Below, piece after piece: positions 17,198-23,563 of a DNA stretch of 51,751 nt (its first letter is position 1; each line of letters opens with the position of its first letter). Position numbers and translations under genes: made by a program. The stretch comes from Bacteroidota bacterium (GTDB taxonomy: Bacteria > Bacteroidota > Bacteroidia > B-17B0 > Aurantibacillaceae): positions 1 to 51,751 of the forward strand of contig JAHBTI010000022.1 of NCBI GenBank assembly GCA_019638705.1. The letters run 5' to 3'. The notes under the pieces were generated by a model. That model had not been told where the DNA came from. It saw nothing but the letters and a program-made list of their open reading frames with translations, and ran no database searches.

Positions 17198-18114
17198 AAT
17201 CTACGTCCGAGAAATTCAAAACTGAAAACACGTTGCAGCGAGCGGCTTACGAAGCACTTTGCTATTTTGACATTTTCAAATATCCTCTGAAAAAAGAAGA
17301 GATACAGAATTTTTGTTCAAGCAAAATTTCTGCCGATGAATTAGAAATTGTATTGACAGAATTGCTTGACAGTGCAAAAATAAAGCAACACGGCGAATAT
17401 TATCTGCTTGATAATGCGCAAGCGAACACAATTGAAACACGAATAGAAAACGAAGCAAGGTTGAAGAAAAAAACGTTTATCATTAAACGTTTTGCCCGAT
17501 TTGTGTCGCGTTTTCCGTTTGTGCGCGCGGTGTTTATTTCGGGTTCGGTTTCAAAAGGCATTTTTAAATCCGACAGCGATGTAGATTATTTTATTATCAC
17601 AGAGCCTAATCGTTTGTGGGTTTGTCGCACGTTTTTAATTCTGTTTAAAAAGATATTTTTACTTAACTCCAAAAAATATTTTTGTGTGAATTATTTTGTG
17701 AGTTCGGATAACCTGAAAATTCCCGATGAAAATTTGTTTGTTGCCACCGAAATAAAAACGCTTATCCCTGTTTTTGAAAACGAACTCATCTCGCAATTCA
17801 AACAACAAAACGAATGGGCGAATAATTATTTACCGAATTTTCATAAAGTCCAGAAAGCCTTGTACTATAAGGAAATTAAGACTTCTTGGTTGAGCCGATT
17901 AACAGAAAAAATATGTTCAGGTTCTTTTGGTGAAGAATTGGACAATTACTTTTTTCTGAAAACATTAAGCCGTTGGCGAAAAAAATTTCCGCATTTTAAG
18001 TTATCGGAATTTGATTTGAACATGCGTTCCTACAAAAACGTGAGCAAACACCACCCGCTTGGGCATCAATTCAAAGTTGCCGAAGCACTTAATCTGCGTA
18101 TGAAAAATTTTTAG
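17188..18114 (+). CDS. Nucleotidyltransferase-domain protein with N-terminal helical region
   Basis: The 308-residue protein has a Pol-beta/MNT-type nucleotidyltransferase core: Gly119-Ser120 in FISGSVSKG and the metal-binding pair Asp131/Asp133 in KSDSDVDYFII, matching the hG[GS]-x9-13-Dh[DE]h rule. Before it, residues about 12-75 (AAYEALCYFDIFKYPLKKEEI and onward) look like a winged-helix-type segment. The C-terminal part (about 200-308) is helix-rich with many Lys/His and no motif I recognise. Family members transfer nucleotidyl groups to proteins, antibiotics or other small molecules; the acceptor here is unknown. It starts inside the preceding methyltransferase gene and lies 12 bases before the SPASM radical SAM gene, which argues for a shared pathway. 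Confidence 0.85.
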   Translation: MELKSTSEKFKTENTLQRAAYEALCYFDIFKYPLKKEEIQNFCSSKISADELEIVLTELLDSAKIKQHGEYYLLDNAQANTIETRIENEARLKKKTFIIKRFARFVSRFPFVRAVFISGSVSKGIFKSDSDVDYFIITEPNRLWVCRTFLILFKKIFLLNSKKYFCVNYFVSSDNLKIPDENLFVATEIKTLIPVFENELISQFKQQNEWANNYLPNFHKVQKALYYKEIKTSWLSRLTEKICSGSFGEELDNYFFLKTLSRWRKKFPHFKLSEFDLNMRSYKNVSKHHPLGHQFKVAEALNLRMKNF

Positions 18115-18126
18115 AAAAACGAAATC

Positions 18127-19179
18127 ATGCAATCGCAAAGTTTGCTTCATACCATTAAGCGTTTCAGCACACTTTATACGCATAAAATTAGCGTGTTGCC
18201 TATTGCAATACTCATGCCACATGGCGCGTGTAATTGCCGCTGCGTGATGTGCGACATATGGAAAGGAAATAAAAATGCAAAACAATTAACCGAAGAAGAT
18301 GTTATTAATATTTTAACTTCATTGAAAGAGTTAGAAACAAAACGGGTTGTTATGTCGGGCGGAGAAGCCTTGCTGAATAAAAATTTTTTCACGTTCTGCC
18401 ATATTATTAAACAACATAACATAAAAATCACTTTGCTCTCAACAGGCATGACTATTGAACGCCACGCGGAAAATATATTGCAAGCTGTGGACGATGTGAT
18501 TATTTCCTTAGACGGAGATGAAGAAACGCACAATGCTATCCGAAATATTCCAAATGCCTATAAAGAATTAAAAAACGGTGTCAGAAAATTAAAATCGCTT
18601 CGTCACGATTTTCCTGTATCGGCACGTTGCGTTATTCATAAACACAATTATCAGCGTTGGGATAAAATTGTTTTAGCCGCAAAAGAAATTGGTTTTAATT
18701 CTGTTAGCTTTTTTCCCGCAGACGTGAGCAGCGAAGCCTTTAACCGCCCTGAAACTTGGGACAAAGAAAAACAAAACGAGGTGCTTATTCCAAAAAACGA
18801 ATTGCCGCAACTTCAAGAAATGATTGATAGATTGATTTTGGAATTTAAGACTGAGTTTGAAACAAAATTTATCGTTGAGTCTCCTCAAAAAATTCAAAAA
18901 ATGGTTTATCAATACTATGCTGCTCACAACGGGCTTACAAATTTTCCCGACAAAAAATGCAATGCACCTTGGGTATCTGCCGTAATTGAAGCTGACGGCT
19001 CGGTGCGACCTTGTTTTTTTCACGACACTTTGGGTTCTGTAAAAAATGAAAATCTTACTTCCATTTTGAACAGCGAAAAAAGTGTAGCATACAGAAAAAA
19101 TTTGGACACGAAAAAAAATCCAACCTGTGAAAAATGCGTGTGTTATTTAAACCTTTCACCTACAAATAAATTTTATTAG
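18127..19179 (+). CDS. Radical SAM / SPASM domain protein
   Basis: A 350-residue radical SAM enzyme. The cluster motif is C35-x3-C39-x2-C42 within GACNCRCVMCDIW (an extra Cys37 sits inside), followed by the GGEALL motif that binds the SAM amino group. The C-terminal SPASM-type region has cysteines at 278, 296, 334, 337 and 339 (CNAPW, VRPCFF, CEKCVC), consistent with an auxiliary iron-sulfur cluster. SPASM proteins modify peptides, proteins or small molecules; no precursor peptide gene is evident next to it. It is the fourth gene of the operon, 12 bases after the nucleotidyltransferase and 4 bases before the next radical SAM gene. Confidence 0.92.
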   Translation: MQSQSLLHTIKRFSTLYTHKISVLPIAILMPHGACNCRCVMCDIWKGNKNAKQLTEEDVINILTSLKELETKRVVMSGGEALLNKNFFTFCHIIKQHNIKITLLSTGMTIERHAENILQAVDDVIISLDGDEETHNAIRNIPNAYKELKNGVRKLKSLRHDFPVSARCVIHKHNYQRWDKIVLAAKEIGFNSVSFFPADVSSEAFNRPETWDKEKQNEVLIPKNELPQLQEMIDRLILEFKTEFETKFIVESPQKIQKMVYQYYAAHNGLTNFPDKKCNAPWVSAVIEADGSVRPCFFHDTLGSVKNENLTSILNSEKSVAYRKNLDTKKNPTCEKCVCYLNLSPTNKFY

Positions 19180-19183
19180 AAAG

Positions 19184-20629
19184 ATGAAAGTATTACTCAC
19201 ACATTCCTACTTTTTATATTTAGACACAAAACAGTTAAGTGCCGGAACACCTTATCCGCCTTTGGCTACGCTGTATGCCGCTTCCTTATTAAGAGAAAAC
19301 GGACACGAGGTGAAAATTGCCGATTTACAATTTTCAAAATCCTCTGACATAAAAAAGCATTTGCAAAATTTTAAACCTGATGTTTTTGTGATTTACGACG
19401 ACGGATTTAATTACCTGACAAAAATGTGCTTAACCAATATGCGCGAAGCGGCTTTTGAAATGCAACAAGCGGCAAAAGAAATGAATTTGCCTGTGATTAT
19501 TTCAAATTCCGATGCTTCCGACCACATTGAAAAATATTGCAATCAGGGCGCGGACTACGTTATTATCGGTGAAGCGGAACACACCTTGTTGGAATTGATT
19601 GAAGCGTACAAAAACAAAACCGAAAAAAATAATATTCAGGGCATTGCGTATTCACAAAACGGAAATGTTATGAAAACAGCTCCACGACTCGTTTCCAAAG
19701 ACTTGGATAATTTCCCAAAACCTGCTTGGGATTTAATTGATATTGCGCCGTACAAACAAAAATGGCTCTCCAAACACGGTTATTTTTCTTTGAATTTTGT
19801 AACCACACGTGGTTGTCCGTACAAGTGCAATTGGTGTGCCAAACCCATTTACGGCAATCGTTATAATTCACATTCTCCCGAATACATTGTTGAACTAATA
19901 AAAGACACGCAAGAAAAATTCGGTTTCACACACATTTGGTTTGCTGACGATATTTTTGGGTTAAAACCCGAATGGGTGAAACAATTTTCGGAATTAATCA
20001 AAAAAGAAAACATAAAAATCAACTACAAAATTCAAAGCAGAGCCGATTTATTGACGGAGGAAGATTATGTGAATTACCTTGCCGAAAGCGGCTGTAACGA
20101 AGTGTGGTTGGGCGCGGAAAGCGGCTCGCAAAAAATTTTAGATGATATGGACAAGGGTATTACCGTTCAGGAAATTGAAAAAGCAGTTGAGTTATTGAAA
20201 AAGAAAAATATTAAACCTGCTTTGTTTTTGCAATTCGGTTATCTCGGCGAAAACATTTCAGACATAAAAAAAACGATTAAAATGGTTGAGCGTTTGTTGC
20301 CTGAAGACATTGGCGTTTCGGTTTCTTATCCTTTGCCCGGCACAAAATTTTACGACAAGGTAAAAGATGAATTAAAAGAAAAAACAAATTGGACAGACAG
20401 CGACGAATTGCATTTGATGTTTAAGAATACTTATTCGCCTGAATTTTACAAACACTTGCATCGCTTTGTTCATAACAGTTACAGAGCCAAACAAGCGCAA
20501 CATTATTTCAAAAATTTGTCTTTCCAAAATTTCAGGCGTGTAGCTTTGTTTCCTTACTACAAGTTAAAAAGTATTCAAGAAAAAAATCTTCTTAAAAAAA
20601 TAGAACCTTTTGCAGCAAGCCAGCTTTAA
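19184..20629 (+). CDS. B12-binding domain radical SAM protein (second)
   Basis: A 481-residue radical SAM protein with an N-terminal B12-binding domain (about 1-150: GTPYPPLATLYAASLLRENG, then VIIGEAEHTLLELIEAY) and cluster cysteines C211, C215 and C218 in TTRGCPYKCNWC. The barrel contains HIWFADDIFG and WLGAESGSQKILDDM, the latter the GAESG motif of BchE/HpnJ-type enzymes. The B12 domain lacks DxHxxG, as usual for this class. The last 110 residues are helical and basic. It is clearly homologous in layout to the 15030 gene but diverged in detail, so the two probably catalyse different steps. The next gene starts one base after its stop. Confidence 0.92.
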   Translation: MKVLLTHSYFLYLDTKQLSAGTPYPPLATLYAASLLRENGHEVKIADLQFSKSSDIKKHLQNFKPDVFVIYDDGFNYLTKMCLTNMREAAFEMQQAAKEMNLPVIISNSDASDHIEKYCNQGADYVIIGEAEHTLLELIEAYKNKTEKNNIQGIAYSQNGNVMKTAPRLVSKDLDNFPKPAWDLIDIAPYKQKWLSKHGYFSLNFVTTRGCPYKCNWCAKPIYGNRYNSHSPEYIVELIKDTQEKFGFTHIWFADDIFGLKPEWVKQFSELIKKENIKINYKIQSRADLLTEEDYVNYLAESGCNEVWLGAESGSQKILDDMDKGITVQEIEKAVELLKKKNIKPALFLQFGYLGENISDIKKTIKMVERLLPEDIGVSVSYPLPGTKFYDKVKDELKEKTNWTDSDELHLMFKNTYSPEFYKHLHRFVHNSYRAKQAQHYFKNLSFQNFRRVALFPYYKLKSIQEKNLLKKIEPFAASQL

Positions 20630-20630
20630 C

Positions 20631-21431
20631 ATGATTGATAACGAAATAAAAGCAGGTGAAGCCTTTTCAAAGCAATCCTTTGTGTTTGACAAATTGAATG
20701 CGGAAAATAAAGTGTCGCAATACATGCGAACTATTTTCAGACAAGAAGTGTCGGCTCATGCAAAACCTCAAAGCATAATATTAGAATTGAATTGCGGAAC
20801 AGGCTTAGATGCTATTTATTTCGCTGAACATGGGCATTTTGTTTTGGCAACTGACATTTCGCAAGGCATGTTGCAGCAATTGGATAAAAAAATAAGCGAA
20901 CAAAATCTTCACGGGAAAATTATAACACAACATTCTTCTTTTCACGACATTGATAAAATACAAAACAAAAAATTTGACCACATCATTTCTAATTTCGGCG
21001 GACTGAATTGCACAAATGATTTACAAGACGTGCTTTTAAAATTTTCTCCGCTTTTGCAAGACGGCGGAAAAATTACCTTGATGATTATGCCGAAAATTTG
21101 TCTTTGGGAAATTGCAGCATTGTTAAAAGGAAATTTTAAAACAGCTTTTCGCCGTTTTAAAAACGGAACTCCCGCAAATGTAGAAGGCATTCAATTCCTT
21201 TGCTATTACTACAATCCAAGCTATGTTATCAAAACATTAAAAAAAGAATTTGAAGTGTTGAGTTTGCGCGGTGTTTGCATTTTTGCTCCACCTGAAGCAC
21301 ACAAACATTTTGCAGAACGGTTTCCGAAATTATTTTCATTTCTCTGCAAAGTTGATAAAGCTATCGGAAAAAAATTTCCGTTTACTTATTGCTGCGACCA
21401 TTATGTAATTACTTTGAAGAAGAAATTATGA
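20631..21431 (+). CDS. Class I SAM-dependent methyltransferase
   Basis: This methyltransferase has motif I ILELNCGTGLDAIYFAEHGH, a strand-2 acidic end (ATDISQGML), and a motif IV segment FDHIISNFGGLNC, all as in small-molecule methyltransferases of the Methyltransf_11/25 type. I chose ATG 20631, one base after the upstream stop, over ATG 20610, which lies inside the upstream gene; the protein is then 266 residues. The C-terminal third (PSYVIKTLKKEFEVLSLRGV) fits the lid region that binds the acceptor. The substrate is unknown. It is followed by another methyltransferase through an ATGA overlap at 21428-21431. Confidence 0.85.
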   Translation: MIDNEIKAGEAFSKQSFVFDKLNAENKVSQYMRTIFRQEVSAHAKPQSIILELNCGTGLDAIYFAEHGHFVLATDISQGMLQQLDKKISEQNLHGKIITQHSSFHDIDKIQNKKFDHIISNFGGLNCTNDLQDVLLKFSPLLQDGGKITLMIMPKICLWEIAALLKGNFKTAFRRFKNGTPANVEGIQFLCYYYNPSYVIKTLKKEFEVLSLRGVCIFAPPEAHKHFAERFPKLFSFLCKVDKAIGKKFPFTYCCDHYVITLKKKL

Positions 21432-22126
21432 TACACTTTGCCGAACCTGAAAAATATTTAGAAAAAGAAAGATTGTATTTCCTGGTGCGCAATGCAGAGC
21501 AACGCATTGTGAGTGATGCTTTGCTTAAACAATTACCGAAAACGCCAAAATCATACATTCATCACAGAGAATGGAAAATACGAGCCGCGAGTTTTCGCCG
21601 ACTGATAAAACAACTTGGAAATAAACCGCTCAAAATTCTTGATTTGGGTTGCGGTAACGGTTGGTTGGCACATTTACTTTATCAAAGCGGACACAGTGTA
21701 ACGGGTATGGATTTGAATTTATTGGAATTGCAACAGGCGGAAAGGGTTTTTGGCAGCAATAAAAATTTGCAATGGCTGTATGCCGATATTATGGACGATA
21801 CAACACCGATTGAAAAATATGACCTTATTATTTTGGGAGCAAGCTGTCAATATTTTAAAGATTTGTACGCTTTAACAGAGAGGTTAAAAACGTTTGTGAA
21901 TTTCGGCGGTTCTATTTATTTTTTGGACTCCTTCTTTTATGACACCGATGAATTGCCTTTTGCAAAACAGCGTACCGAAGATTATTACAAAAATTTGGGC
22001 ATTCCCGACATGGGGAAATATTATTTTCATCACGGCATTGCAGATTTAAAAACATTGGGTTACAAAAAACGTTATCCTGTTTTTGGTTTCATAAAAAAGC
22101 CGCAATGGTGGGTGTTGCCATGTTAA
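21428..22126 (+). CDS. Class I SAM-dependent methyltransferase (last gene of operon)
   Basis: A 232-residue methyltransferase if started at ATG 21428, which overlaps the preceding stop as ATGA; an ATG at 21389 would extend it deep into the upstream gene and is less likely. Motif I is ILDLGCGNGWLAHLLYQSGH with MDLN at the end of strand 2, and IEKYDLIILGASCQYFKD corresponds to motif IV. A basic N-terminal region (about 30-60, HHREWKIRAASFRRLIKQLG) precedes the fold. It closes the seven-gene operon; after it lie 171 bases without a gene, with weak inverted repeats but no clear terminator. It may act after the other methyltransferase on the same product. Confidence 0.85.
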   Translation: MIHFAEPEKYLEKERLYFLVRNAEQRIVSDALLKQLPKTPKSYIHHREWKIRAASFRRLIKQLGNKPLKILDLGCGNGWLAHLLYQSGHSVTGMDLNLLELQQAERVFGSNKNLQWLYADIMDDTTPIEKYDLIILGASCQYFKDLYALTERLKTFVNFGGSIYFLDSFFYDTDELPFAKQRTEDYYKNLGIPDMGKYYFHHGIADLKTLGYKKRYPVFGFIKKPQWWVLPC

Positions 22127-22297
22127 AAGCAGAATTGTCACGAATGATAATGCTGATTCGTTAATGTAGCACAGAAGTTGGTGGTGCAGTAAATTTTACC
22201 ACAAAAATTTCCCTACTTACAGCGATGTGAAAGGGAAGTATATAAAGTGATATTTTTGAAAATTAATTTTATGTATCTTTAAAACAAAAATTTTATC

Positions 22298-22528
22298 ATG
22301 ACCGCTACTGCCATAAAAAAACAATTTGACAATTATATGCCTTTGCTCACCACTAAGCAACAAGAATTGCTTTTGGAAATGGCAAAAAGCCTTTTGCATA
22401 TTGACACAAACGAAAAACAGATTTCCGTTGAGCAATACAACAAAGAAATAGAAGCTGCCGTAAAACGTGTGCGTGGCGGCAAATCTGTTTCTAACGATGA
22501 TGTAATGAATGAAATGGAAAAATGGTAG
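22298..22528 (+). CDS. Putative antitoxin of a RelE/ParE-type module
   Basis: A 76-residue, mostly helical, charged protein located 3 bases upstream of a RelE/ParE-like toxin. The first 40 residues form helices (QFDNYMPLLTTKQQELLLEMAKSLL) and the end (NDDVMNEMEKW) is acidic, as expected for the toxin-binding tail of an antitoxin. I do not recognise a DNA-binding motif with certainty. The call rests on gene order, size and the toxin behind it. A promoter-like TTTG (22255) and TATCTTTA (22274) pair lies upstream, with a short 15-base spacer. Confidence 0.65.
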   Translation: MTATAIKKQFDNYMPLLTTKQQELLLEMAKSLLHIDTNEKQISVEQYNKEIEAAVKRVRGGKSVSNDDVMNEMEKW

Positions 22529-22531
22529 TTT

Positions 22532-22840
22532 ATGGCAAAACGAAAACAAATTCCTGTTGAGTGGGACATTAACGAGCGAGAGCGTTTTAAAGAATTAATT
22601 AAAGACATTAAAAAACGTTCAGAACATTTGGCTGGACGCATAAAAAGCAAGGTGAAGGAAAGCCTTGACTTTATTAAAGAAAATCCATACATCTACGAAG
22701 CCGATACTTTAAAAACAGACAACGACGGTTCTTACCGAAAGTTTACGGCAATTCAAATACGGGTAGTTTATAAAATTGACGATGATAAAATTATCATTGT
22801 TCGTGTAAGACACGCTGAAAGCGAACCAACGGAATATTGA
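22532..22840 (+). CDS. RelE/ParE superfamily toxin
   Basis: The 102-residue basic protein ends with the RelE/ParE core: KFTAIQIRVVYKIDDDKIIIVRVRHAESEP, where the central strand pair and the final RVRHAxxxP are family hallmarks. Helices at 14-60 (RERFKELIKDIKKRSEHLAGRIKSKVKESLDFI) precede it. RelE members cleave ribosome-bound mRNA and ParE members inhibit gyrase; which applies here is not clear from sequence, although the His near the end is compatible with either. It begins 3 bases after the antitoxin stop, so the two are one transcript. Function as a self-regulating toxin is inference from the pair. Confidence 0.75.
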   Translation: MAKRKQIPVEWDINERERFKELIKDIKKRSEHLAGRIKSKVKESLDFIKENPYIYEADTLKTDNDGSYRKFTAIQIRVVYKIDDDKIIIVRVRHAESEPTEY

Positions 22841-22923
22841 AAAATAAATTTCTTGAATTTAGATTTTTCTAAAAGGAAGATTTTGATGTATTAGTTCTTT
22901 ACCGCAGAAGCGCAGAGAAAAAA

Positions 22924-23439
22924 CTATCGTTTCTTCTTTTTCTTTTCTTCCTTTATCGGCACTTTGTTTTCTTCCATTATTCTTTTTATTTCAGCATAAA
23001 AAGGGCTTTTAGTATCTGACAAAAACAAATATTCCATGTCATTATTTGTTGCCACACTCAAACCATTACTACTTTCAAATAATTGATAATTTATAAGTGA
23101 GTTAATTTTTATTGCAAAAGACATTATAGCAGGAAGCTCCGAAATAGATTTTTTAAAAGATTTAAAAATGATTAGACTATCCGTTACATAAAGAATGCCG
23201 CGATAGTTGGCTTGTTGAGCTTGGCGGTCATAAATTTTAAAGAAGAACGGAAAATAAAGAGCATTTGTATCAGTTTGATTTATTTTCAAAGTATTAATTA
23301 ATGAATCAGAAACGTATTGATGATTGCCAATAATCTTTTTCATATTCGGACTGTACTTAAATCCATAAAGTTGTCCTACACTTTTCAGTGAAAGCAAAAG
23401 AAACATTGCCACAATTGTTGATTTGAAATATTTTTTCAT
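22924..23439 (-). CDS. Small secreted protein, function unknown
   Basis: A 171-residue protein with a clear signal peptide (MKKYFKSTIVAMFLLLSLKSVGQ) and no domain I recognise. The mature part has a motif-free mix of beta and helix, with a segment PFFFKIYDRQAQQANYRGILYVTDSLIIF and a very basic C-terminal tail (KKKKKR). No lipobox is seen, so it is probably periplasmic or exported. A TAGATTTG promoter box lies 19 bases upstream of the ATG. Its neighbours, a toxin-antitoxin pair and topoisomerase IV, say nothing about its role. Confidence 0.7.
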   Translation of the reverse strand: MKKYFKSTIVAMFLLLSLKSVGQLYGFKYSPNMKKIIGNHQYVSDSLINTLKINQTDTNALYFPFFFKIYDRQAQQANYRGILYVTDSLIIFKSFKKSISELPAIMSFAIKINSLINYQLFESSNGLSVATNNDMEYLFLSDTKSPFYAEIKRIMEENKVPIKEEKKKKKR

Positions 23440-23458
23440 TGTTAATTTTTGAACGAGC

Positions 23459-23466
23459 CAAATCTA
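23459..23466 (-). promoter_or_regulatory. -7 promoter box of the small secreted protein
   Basis: The minus strand reads TAGATTTG, matching TAnnTTTG, 19 bases before the ATG at 23439. Confidence 0.45.
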
Positions 23467-23532
23467 CACAAAACATTAATTTTTGTGAATATATCCCCAC
23501 ACTTACCAACACCATTTTTCCCTCAGCAATCC

Positions 23533-23540
23533 TATATTTG
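23533..23540 (+). promoter_or_regulatory. -7 promoter box of parC
   Basis: TATATTTG is a perfect Bacteroidota -7 box and lies 23 bases before the ATG at 23564. No good -33 TTG was found at 17-23 bases upstream. Confidence 0.5.
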
Positions 23541-23563
23541 CGTTTTGAAATTTTTGTACCAAT

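Noticed and set aside
20610..20630. ATG 20610 as start of the sixth operon gene
   Set aside because: It lies within the upstream gene; ATG 20631 directly after the upstream stop gives a family-like N terminus.
21389..21427. ATG 21389 as start of the last operon methyltransferase
   Set aside because: It would overlap the upstream gene by 43 bases; the ATGA overlap at 21428 is the usual coupled arrangement.
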